A stretch of 64,000 nt of DNA from Zoroaster sp. YZ-2022. Taxonomy: Eukaryota > Echinodermata > Asteroidea > Forcipulatida > Zoroasteridae. Positions 55,423 through 64,000 of the stretch are shown piece by piece. Made by a program: the position numbers and the translations under genes. The stretch covers positions 46,600,473 to 46,664,472 of the forward strand of contig CM055821.1 of assembly GCA_029582265.1 (NCBI GenBank). Reading direction: 5' to 3'. The first letter of the stretch is position 1. Each line of letters starts with the position of its first letter. The notes below the pieces were generated by a model that was not told the DNA's origin, did no database searches, and worked only from the letters and a program-made list of their open reading frames with translations.

Positions 55423-58400
55423 CTGAGAGGGGACAATTAGCCACAATAAAATAAAAATATAAATAAGTTGACCAGTACAATAATATAATAATTACAAAGT
55501 CTTGTATAGCACCAAAATCCATCCAAATTTTACGCTCAAGGCGCTTCATAGAAATATAAAACCCTTACAAATTTAAATGCTTACAAACATTTATTGGATA
55601 AATTTTTTGAAATGATAGGGGCCCAATATATCAATCTTGTCTAGTATTGTTTTCAAATGTGAGCATCATTTGATGAACCCTTTAACTATGTAGAGTTTAA
55701 TGAGCTATCAAGCATGAAGTCTATCCTATCTCTCTTATTATCCTTCGTATGTTAACAATATTTCAGCTGTCTGAAAAAAGTCCTGAACAAAAAAAGGAAT
55801 CAACCAATCAATCATTTGAATTCTATGACTTTTTAAACACAAATATGGCATTTTAGGTAGATTTGTGAATATTTTGAACCCTTGAAATCAACCAATTGGA
55901 GTGCCATGGTCGAGCGGCTAAGTGCATCGGATTAGTGTTCTGATGGCTGAGTTGTCAGAATGTGGGTTCGAATCCCGACCGCGACCATGGTGCTTGTGTC
56001 CTTGAGCAAGACACTTTACCATAATTCCTTCTCTCCACCCAGGGGTAAATGGATACCTGTGATGGCCAATTTGGTTGTTGTGCTTGATTAGCCCTATATG
56101 CGCTGTAATGGCAGCAATTGAGCTGTATACTTCCCAGGGAGCTGAGATGGTTTCAGGAATGATTTATGAGCCTGATGAGCAGGGGTAATAATATAATGCA
56201 CCTTGAGCACCAGTTTGGTGGATACGTGTGCTATATAAGTCCACATTATTATTATTAATTATTAAAAGATGTTCTTTATTTAGAGAATAATTCTCCTTTC
56301 AGGATCCAATAAATAAATACAAGACTTACCATTCCTAGTGTAAGACCCATCAGTACTGTGCAAACAGCAAAGAAGACGTACACACTCCAAGCAGGGAACC
56401 CATAATCTGTGGTCATTGTCACATGAAAATGCTGTTGTGTAAAACGAAACAGTACTCTTAAATATGTATTTGGGTCATCGAACAAATCTGGCAACAGCTT
56501 TTTCATTTTCTTGATTTTTTTTGGGGTCAAAACTGAAATAAATCTCACATAATTTAGCATTGAGTTTAATAGTTCCTCATTCAATCAATATAAAAAGGTT
56601 TTTGATACTGACACAATTTATTTAATATGATTTTAATTTTGTTATCATTGTCATAAACATATATTTATTTTTATTAAGTTATGTTTGTCATTAACAACAG
56701 GGGTCTAAATTAACACGAGTCCACTAGCCCAAGGCATAACAAGTCCTGTGGGGTACCATAAAATTAAATTTAAGGTTGACCCCTGAACAATGATCTGGCA
56801 ATACTCACCCTGACTTTCATTGACAATTTGAAGATGAGTGACACAAGGGACATCCTGTAGTGAGAAATGCAATGAAAATACAGAACCTAAGATATGATTT
56901 GAAGCTTTCTATTCATGGTGGTCAATTCCATAGTGTATCTTGAGTCAGTCACGCCAGTAACCCACTCTCGAGTCAGTCACGCCAGTAAACCACTCTCGAG
57001 TCAGTCATGCCAGTAAACCACTCTCGAGTCAGTCATGCCAGCAACCCACTCTCGAGTCGGTCGAGCCAGCAACCCACTCTCGAGTCAGTCACGCCAGTAA
57101 ACCGCTCTCGAGTCAGTCACGCCAGTAAACCACTCTCGAGTCAGTCATGCCAGCAACCCACTCTCGAGTTAGTCGAGCCAGCAACCCACTCTCGAGTCAG
57201 TCACGCCTGTACCCCACCAAAACATTAACAATCTTGAAAAAATCTTATATCAACTCCAAATATGGAAATATACAGTAGGGTAATTCCGTGTCAATTCAAC
57301 ACCCTTTTTCTATCACTGTCACCCATTCTGACAAAACTTGGCTAAGTTTTCACCCTTACCCTCTCTGCCAATGTTTTTGTCTCCGTGTCACTGACACAAA
57401 AATACTTGATAAAATCATTAGTAACAAAATTGGCTGAGAGGGATTCTCCATGATAAGGATAGCGTTTTGCCAAAAACTCCCTGGGTCAAAACCTATGTTG
57501 AATCAACACTGAATTACCCAGAAGCAATCAAACTTACTCCAACTATAACTAGCTGATAAAAGGTAACAGACGGGACAAAAAAACAACCTTACAGTGGAAA
57601 TGACCTACCAGTGGGTTAACAAATACAAGTGGCTTTGGAGTTTTAAATTGTTAAATAATGTGTTTTTTGCGATGTATTGATCATGATAATTCAACCTTAT
57701 GATGATCCATGCATGATAAATTAAACCTATATTTCTAAATCAAATTTCTCTTTATTTCTTTTCACTTGATTTCTTTAAAAACAAACAATATATGTAATAT
57801 AAATGACATATTTGCATTCAGAAAATACTTACAAAATGGAGTCTGGTGCCTTCCATGAGGATACCGGTTCAAGCTCTGTGTATCTTTCATCAGCAATGTA
57901 ACCTACAAAGTCATCCTTACTGCGAGAACCAGTGTACATTCTAAACTCACCATTACGAACACTGGTATAAAAAGGGTAAGAACTGTGGTTAGAATGTAAG
58001 CTCAGGGCTCTTTGTTATGTGTGTATATATTTAAACAAAAAAAAACAAAAAATTATTTTCAAGTTTTTAAAATGCACATTATGCGTTACTTTATTATTTT
58101 CCTTCAGTGTCTTTCCAAGAGAGAGTATAACTAGTCGTTTCTGAAACAAAGAGAGTAATCGGTTTATTTTTAAGTGCAGATGTTTTTGAGCAATTGTTTG
58201 AATATCAGGTGTAATGGGGAAACTCCTCTAGGGTACAGGGTACTCCTCTAGCAAGATGGACAGTGATATTATCAGTGATCTGGATAATAATAATAATAAT
58301 AATAATGTGTGGACTTATATAGCGCACGTATCCACCAACTGAGTGGTGCTCAAGGCGCATTATATTATTACCCCTGCTCATAAGGCTCATAAATCATTCC

Positions 58401-59466
58401 TGAAACCATCTCAGCTCCGTGGGGAATATACAGCTCAATTGCTGCCATTAAAGCGCATATAGGCCTAATCAACCAATTCTGCCCTCACAGGTACCCATTT
58501 AACCCCTGGGTGGAGAGAAGCAATTATGGTTAAGTGTCTTGCTCATGGACACAAGTGTCACGGCCGGGATTCGAACCCACATTCTGCTGCTAACACCAGA
58601 ACTTGAGTCCGGTAAGCTAGACCGCTCGGCCACGACACTCCGTTATTGGATGTCCCCAATAACATGTGAGAGTCTGCAAGGCCCCATAGATATGCAATGG
58701 AGTGGCCTTAGACAGTTGAAATGACACTACTTTTAATAATGGCCTTCTGTATTTCAATATTAACCCTAACCACCCAAAATCCTGCAGAATCCTCCAAGGG
58801 GCACTTTTTGGGAGAAACTCAGCACTGATGAAAACTGGTACTTTCACCTCTTCAAATGGGGCAAAATTACTACCTGGCAAGAAGTACAGGCCATAAGTGC
58901 TGAATATGAAAGATCAATGAAAATGCATGGTGCATTTTGAAGATAAGGGCATGTTTCCATGGAGGATTCAGGAAGGTTTCTAGCCAGGATACCTAGGGGG
59001 TTAGGGTTAATAGAGGGCAACGTGACTATAACAAACATCTCGGGGTGACCAATTTCATGTTCAATGAAAGTGTTTCATGGCTTCAGTTACATTTTGCATT
59101 ATGCAAAATTTCTAGGCAGAAATATGTATTGTTATGCTAATTTTGAATAGCAAATCTTGAATTTTGTGCAGCAAACAGAAAATTTGTGTAGCCTTTTGCT
59201 TTGTGATACAAGAATAATCATTGTCTGTATATCAACAAAACGTTTGTTATAGTGTTGTGTTTATTCTAGTGGTGATGTACTGTATGTCTTTCTTTGATAC
59301 TCACTGGTAGAATGTAGGCAATGAAGTGACCATGAATCTTCCACTGAGTCCTGGTGAAGAACTCACATCAATCTCACCCACTTTGATGTTAAGATTTCTA
59401 CTCTCCGCTGAGAAGCTTTCCCAGACTGGAGCTATGGCCTTACATGCCGGACACCATGGAGCATAG
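55147..59466 (-). CDS. TMX1: thioredoxin-related transmembrane protein 1, 5'-incomplete
   Basis: Minus-strand exons in order: 59466-59305, 57961-57833, 56854-56809, 56431-56330, 55422-55147. All phases agree and splice sites are GT-AG. The product is an ER membrane oxidoreductase. Seen: YAPWCPACKAIAPVWESF with the CPAC active site, the VDVxxxPGLSGRF-type segment (EIDVSSSPGLSGRFM) and the cis-Pro region TSLPTFY, GEFRMYTGSRSKDDFVGYI, LEPVSSW, SLIFKLSMKVR, a single membrane span (VYVFFAVCTVLMGLTLGMVF) followed by FITDCLCP, then a cytosolic acidic tail rich in Glu/Asp ending EEKD. CPAC rather than CGHC and the DCLCP after the span mark TMX1. The exon(s) with signal peptide and first thioredoxin strand were not found up to 64000. 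Confidence 0.95.
55901..56264 (+). mobile_element. tRNA-derived SINE, variant B
   Basis: Head GTGCCATGGTCGAGCGGCTA, B box GGTTCGAATCCC, common body, tail of ATT repeats. It sits in a TMX1 intron in the antisense direction. Confidence 0.93.
56330..56431 (-). CDS. TMX1: TMX1 membrane-span exon
   Basis: 34 whole codons, acceptor ACACAACAG, donor GTAAGT. Encodes HFHVTMTTDYGFPAWSVY and most of the hydrophobic span. Confidence 0.94.
56809..56854 (-). CDS. TMX1: TMX1 46-base micro-exon
   Basis: Acceptor TCACTACAG, donor GTGAGT. One base completes Leu, then MSLVSLIFKLSMKVR, which fills exactly the gap left between the flanking exons (family: MSSMSALFQLSMWIR). Confidence 0.9.
56943..57222. repeat. 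28-bp minisatellite, 10 copies
   Basis: The unit is GAGTCAGTCACGCCAGTAAA plus CCACTCTC, starting at 56943 and every 28 bases to 57195. Variant units recur in the same order, indicating multi-unit duplication. In a TMX1 intron. Confidence 0.96.
57278..57519. mobile_element. 242-bp inverted-repeat element
   Basis: GGGTAATTCCGTGTCAATTC with AACA on the left pairs with TGTTGAATCAACACTGAATT with ACCC on the right. The interior is non-coding. Class unclear. Confidence 0.8.
57833..57961 (-). CDS. TMX1: TMX1 exon (GEFRMYTGSRSKDDF)
   Basis: Acceptor TTTATACCAG, donor GTAAGT. Completes His, then VRNGEFRMYTGSRSKDDFVG, ELEPVSSWKAPDSI. Matches the end of the TMX1 thioredoxin fold. Confidence 0.95.
58284..58638 (-). 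mobile_element. tRNA-Leu-like SINE variant A, full length
   Basis: The minus-strand head ending ...CCACGACAC at 58638, body and ATT tail. In the TMX1 intron, same direction as the gene. Confidence 0.95.
58764..59006. mobile_element. MITE family A, short subtype, 243 bp
   Basis: TTAA lies at 58760-58763 and 59007-59010. The ends are CCCTAACCACCC and CTAGGGGGTTAGGG. Close to 20644-20905. Confidence 0.94.
59305..59466 (-). CDS. TMX1: TMX1 active-site exon
   Basis: Acceptor CAATCCACAG, donor GTGAGT. Its first base completes a codon (Phe expected), then YAPWCPACKAIAPVWESF and PGLSGRFMVTSLPTFY. The CPAC pair is the redox centre. Confidence 0.97.
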
Positions 59467-59539
59467 CTGTGGATTGGTATCATGTCAATACAGGCAGACA
59501 TTATCAAAATGAATTTTTTTTTTTCTTTCTATGAATCAA

Positions 59540-59885
59540 TTTTTAGTGACTCAGACTCGAGTCACAATCTACAATGACTCAGCAAAATGACCTGTTCAAT
59601 ATAAACCATTCTTAAACGCAGTGAACATTTAGAAATTCCCTTGTAATTATTTTAAAATGTCTTAATAATTTTTATACAAATCACAGAATCACAATGGGGA
59701 CGGAATCAAGTAAAATGTTGGTCATCTGGATCCAATATTTAGATTTCTTGCTAAAGCTAAAGCACTCAAAGACTCATGACTTGGACTTGATGTTTGGGAC
59801 TCGTAAGTCAGACTCTGACTCGATATGCATGATTTGAGACTCAAACTCTAAACTGAGGACTCTGACTCGATTACAAGTCTGGGTT
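59540..59885. repeat. degenerate GACTC-rich stretch
   Basis: Scattered GACTCA/GACTCG motifs (GACTCGAGTC, GACTCGTAAGTCAGACTC, GACTCTGACTCG). No fixed period. Confidence 0.5.
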
Positions 59886-60026
59886 TCCACTAGCTATATG
59901 AACTTCTTCCTTCGTATATACTGTGTCCGAGTTCTACCAATGAAACCTCATTCCCCCCGTACATGCAATATGTTGAATAAAATGATGCATTTCTCCACCA
60001 TTTTCCTTTCCATTTTCGCCCGTTAA

Positions 60027-60287
60027 CCCCCTCCTACTCTAGCTCTAGTGGGAAGTTGCTATAGAGGTCAAAATCAGTCAACTGCCTGTTTTGCTTTTTA
60101 CTGTCATTTTGACCACACTGAACAGTACCAGACAATGCTTTTACAAGTTAAGAACAGTCGACTCATTTTGACCTGTAAATGTACTTACTACACGTAAGGT
60201 TTGACAGTGTATGACTTTTAAGTGCACAGATATACCTTGGCAAGTATATCAAAATTTTTACTATTTTTGACCCTTGTAGTAAAAGGG
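60027..60287. mobile_element. MITE family B
   Basis: TTAA lies at 60023-60026 and 60288-60291. CCCCCTCCTACT on the left, CTTGTAGTAAAAGGG on the right. The interior GTTTGACAGTGTATGACTTT matches other copies. One arm is shortened. Confidence 0.9.
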
Positions 60288-60657
60288 TTAAAGAATACTT
60301 TATGGTCACCAGACTGTTCATTATGTAATATTTTACCTGAAAATGGTGATATTTCCCACTTGTTTTTGCTTCGGTGGCTAACATTCATGCACACATACAG
60401 TCAGCTGTCAGACATGTACAAAGTTTGCGTGCATGCACATTAAATCCATCTGTAGCATGTGTGCGAATACGAATACTGAAATGCACATGTGCGCAAACTT
60501 CAGTAATGAGGTTTAATCAGGATGACCCTGACGTAGTATATAATATAATACAAGGAGGGGGGTTTGAGGGCTAGGTTTCCACTCCACTTCTCTGTCTTCT
60601 ACCAATTCAAAACTGATCGCTAAGAGATAACAATGATAACCACTGATCAGGTGGGTA

Positions 60658-61820
60658 GAATATCGTATCTGACTGCCACTTTTTCTCATTCAATATAACC
60701 AATAATGTAATCTTACCTCCCCAGTAAGGTCAAGAACATATGGATGATGATGGACATGTATAGCGCAAACTGAACTCCTTGCGCAAACTTAAATTATCAG
60801 GACCACGCAAATTTCACTGCACAAATTAAGTTTGCACGCGCACGTTATAATTTGCGCAAAGGCACTCGAGCGCAAATTGTATACATGTACCTTGCGCAAA
60901 CTTATTCTTTCAACTAGGCCTATACGATAATAAAAATAATGTGAAAGTCAAAAAGGTCATGTCCGGGAATTGGGCACAGAACCGGGCAAACGGTCCCCTA
61001 AGGTGGCGCACTTTTTATGTCAACAAATCCCCAAGTGAATCTCTGATATTCTTTTTTTTAAGTTAAAAGATTATGATTAACTATTCTAATCTTTATAGGA
61101 TACACCCAGTTTCGTGTTTGTCTGAAATTACAAGCAAATCAATAAGTAAGCGGTGACATGTGAATGAATAATTTCTTCTGAAGTTTGAGGTTTCTGAAAA
61201 GAACCGATGGGATGAACTTAATGTATAAACCAGTGTCGTCTTGGGCCAATTCCATAGAGCTACAGAACAAACGCTACTTGGAACAAATTGCTTGGCCAAA
61301 AAATGTAATGTTCCAAATGTTCATGTCAATTCGAGAAGGAATCTAAAGTGCAGTGCGCAAATTTAATTTGCGTGCGCAAGTTTACAGCGCGCAAATTGAG
61401 CGCGCGCAAACTTCAAGCCTGCGCGCGCAATCTTTAAGTTTGCGCGGGCATCCACTTTGCACTCAACAGACATATACTTCAAATTATTCCAGGATATTTA
61501 TTTCATGAAAAATCAGGCATTTTTGGTATGCGATGACTTCCTCAGTCATGTCAGTCTGATCTTGTCAACTCCCCCATTAGTGATCAACATGGTCATTGTA
61601 CATGCGCAGTAGCAACTATAATAGGATCCTTCTATTTTCTGAAGAGGTGGATTTTTTTAGAAGGAAAATAAAGTCCGAAAACCACCATAAAAGTGGATTT
61701 TTAAAGATAGTTTTCGCTTTCTGTAAAAAAATGGTAGAATAATTTTTTAACTGGTTAGTGGTTGTAAAATAAAAAAAATAAATAAAAAAACTTAAAAAGT
61801 GGCGGTCGGATACAACATTC
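60658..61820 (-). mobile_element. MITE family F, split by a 711-bp element
   Basis: The ends GAATATCGTATCTGACTGCC and GGCGGTCGGATACAACATTC are inverted. Compared with the intact copy at 33561-34014, it is interrupted at GACAT. Confidence 0.88.
60758..61468. mobile_element. 711-bp element rich in GCGCAAA motifs
   Basis: GACAT is duplicated at 60753-60757 and 61469-61473, shown by the intact family F copy. GCGCAAAC/GTTTGCGC motifs crowd both ends. There is no long terminal inverted repeat and no gene. Confidence 0.85.
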
Positions 61821-62870
61821 TTTCCGATCAGGTTACCCATGATAAATTTAGCAATAAATGTTCACATTAATTTGGAAAGTTTTGGAAGTTCAAGCACAAT
61901 ATTTGACAATGTCTGAACCAAAAACTATTATTTATTTATACTTATTGATACATGTTACATATGAGATGCACTTTGACAATGTTAAAAAATAATTAATAAT
62001 GAAAAATTTGGGTTGACGAGAGACTAACGTTAACATGACTGATAATCATTTTTCATTTGCCTAGGCCTAATGATAGGGAGGACAAAGTGAAAACTGAAGT
62101 TTTAATAATCGAGGTGGAAAACAGACATGGCAAAAGTTTACAACCTCGCACTCATTGCATGAGGATTTGGTCATTAGAAAGTGTTGCAGATAAAATGCGA
62201 GATTGTGTACGGTCTTGCGAATGCTATTTTTAGAAAGAGCGAGAATTCTGCTTTAGATTGATACATAACGCAACCGTGACGTCTTTCGCTAACGTACCGT
62301 TCAGTGAGATTTAATGTTTATGATTTAATTTTTTAAATGTTAAACTGGAGTATTACTTATGAACGTAACATAATTAGAAAGAGAATATAAGCTTTCTTTT
62401 GAGTGTAAGGTTGACTTATTTGGAAGGTGTCTTCACCCAGTGCTTTTGCTTTGAAAATTCGTATACTGGAAATTTTTTCAGTGCCACTTTTGAGACCGCG
62501 CGTGGAAAGATTGATTTTCAGTACAAGGTACGAACTTCAAGATTTGATTTCTCAAAAAATAAATGTAGCATCCTTTTCAAATTTGGAGTTGTAGAAAAAA
62601 CTTTTCTTAATAATAGTTTTATATTATCAATATAAATATTTAAAAAAATAAAATTTAGATATCCAAAAAAATTATTGAAAATGGCTTGTTGTACTCCGCA
62701 CGCATATTTTTCGCCAGTTTAATTGTATTTGTATCGTGCCGTCATATGTTTTCGATCGACATGTATTTTCGATCCCCCACTTTGATTCCCTTTTACCGCG
62801 AGATAGTGCGAGATCCACAGTGACCAGAAGCTCTGTTGTAACGTCCACGCTCCGTGCTATCGGCAGGCTT
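61821..62870. other. intergenic, nothing recognised
   Basis: The region upstream of both TMX1 (-) and the psq gene (+) should hold the TMX1 5' exon(s) if they are in this window, but I could not identify them. Confidence 0.4.
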
Positions 62871-62874
62871 CAAC

Positions 62875-64000
62875 ATGTTGAGAATAAAGTTCCCTGTCGT
62901 AAGTGACACACAAAGTTTATATAATGCTTAATTTTTTGGTATAGATCACTAATGCAATATTTTACTAATAATCAAATGTGTCAAAGAAACACAATCCATT
63001 GTCAAATATTCCAAAGCGTAAGTTTCGTCTGCCAGATAAAGTTTCATTTTTCTAAAAGTAGCACGATAGATCACGTGATGTTGTTGCTATTTGGGATTGT
63101 ATGGCGTTATATGTTGGAATAAAATTAAGTTTATCTCAAGTGGAAATTACATTGTTATATTCTTCTTTGTTTTACTGCAGACTGTGATCATTTCTGATGA
63201 GCCCGATAAACATGATCTGTCCACATTTTTTTTTTTTAAAATGAAAGCTTCATTGGCTAGATGAGGCTCCTTTCTCAAAATCACACATATTACATTCATA
63301 CGTTGCCAGATAATCAGAATGTTATGAATTTTTTGTATTGGGGAAATAGAACAGTTACTTTTATTTTATTTATGTATTTATTTTATGCTGTAAGGACAAA
63401 AAAAAATAATAAAATTAATTATTGAATTTTATGAACAGATTTGATGTTTTTTTAATGGCAATATTTCCATTTATTTTATTTTCTGCAGACTGTGATCAAT
63501 AAAGGGAAGGCCAGCTACAGATGTTATTCTCAAGAATCTCTTGATAATGCATATGAGGCTGTAGTTGGTCAGGGAATCCCAATTAAAAAGGCTTCAAGGA
63601 CTATTTCTATGTTCCCTATTCGCTGCATGACAGAATTAATGGTAAAACCAAATTGAAACTACTAGGTCTGGCCCTGAACCCCTGTTGAGTCAAGAAGAGG
63701 AGCAAACTCTGGTACACATTGAGTTGATGTCTTCAGCTTTGGCTATGGATACACCTCGCACTGAAGTTACAGCACTTGCTACTGACTTGGCAATCCACCT
63801 TGGAAGAAAGAAGTCAGATAAGCCTCTCACTACAGTGGTTTTACAGCTTCATGAACGCTGGCAGAACTCAAGGTGCAGAAACCAGATCACTTTCGAGATA
63901 ATGAGAGCTAAAAAGCTACTTCTCTGGAGACAGTCAATAAACACTGTGAACTGGAGCACATTTTTAAAGAAATATAACCTGAAGGATCGAGCCACAGGCC
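62875..64000 (+). CDS. pogo/Tigger-like protein (psq plus Tc5/CENP-B-type DNA-binding), partial, two frameshifts
   Basis: A possible first exon, 62875-62898 (MLRIKFPV, donor GTAAGT), joins in phase to 63489 after TTTTCTGCAG. From there GKASYRCYSQESLDNAYEAV and KKASRT are a psq helix-turn-helix. The frame then shifts by one base (VPYSLHDRINGKTKLKLLG) and again into EPLLSQEEEQTLVH, RKKSDKPLTTVV, ITFEIMRAKKLLLWRQSIN and FLKKYNLKDRATG, where the window ends before any DDE part. Both shifts look like loss of one T from a TT pair, so error and decay are both possible. It is either a transposon copy or a domesticated gene; exon 1 is tentative. Confidence 0.6.
62899..63488 (+). other. possible intron with a duplicated acceptor
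   Basis: CTGCAGACTGTGATCA occurs at 63176 and again at 63483, in each case after a T-rich tract. Splicing to the first copy would give ISDEPDKHDLS and then a stop. Confidence 0.5.

Noticed and set aside
60660..60770. Possible TMX1 upstream exon (a donor-like GGTAAGATT near 60715 on the minus strand)
   Set aside because: The same sequence occurs in the family F MITE at 33561-34014, so it is repeat sequence.

Overview
This is a window of animal nuclear DNA. Its genes are cut into short exons by long introns, there are no operons, and tRNA-derived SINEs and short inverted-repeat DNA transposons (MITEs) take up much of the non-coding sequence. The proteins are closest to deuterostome families that I know from vertebrates. 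I infer a marine invertebrate deuterostome, most likely an echinoderm; the species cannot be fixed from the sequence alone.

Layout. Positions 339-12808 (+) hold the last eight coding exons of a DDHD1-type phospholipase A1; its 5' exons lie before the window. Positions 25900-29784 (-) hold a two-exon gene for a 140-residue ankyrin protein with a possible PP1-docking motif. Positions 33379-44865 (+) hold a complete seven-exon prostaglandin reductase 2 gene (PTGR2, 349 residues), whose first two introns have GC donors. Positions 55147-59466 (-) hold five exons of the thioredoxin-related membrane protein TMX1; the exon(s) for its signal peptide were not found. Positions 62875-64000 (+) hold the start of a pogo/Tigger-like protein with psq and Tc5/CENP-B-type DNA-binding regions, with two apparent one-base deletions, running off the window. 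The genes do not form a pathway: DDHD1 and PTGR2 are lipid enzymes, TMX1 is an ER oxidoreductase and the ankyrin protein may regulate a phosphatase. From memory, human DDHD1, TMX1 and PTGR2 all map to 14q, so the grouping may be old linkage.

The repeats are the most striking part. At least five MITE families with different ends all sit at TTAA, as piggyBac-like transposons do. In two places an uninterrupted SINE copy elsewhere in the window serves as the empty site and proves exact TTAA duplication. Three elements contain tandem arrays (44 bp x 34, 18 bp x about 22, 43 bp x about 3) grown from their own sequence; the 44-bp and 43-bp carriers sit between TTAA sites, while the 18-bp carrier belongs to a non-TTAA family. 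Three PIF/Harbinger remnants keep only the start of the transposase gene and, in one case, the Myb-like partner gene. Three consecutive late DDHD1 introns carry the same repeat just after the 5' splice site. I see no CRISPR, prophage, operon or other bacterial-type system.
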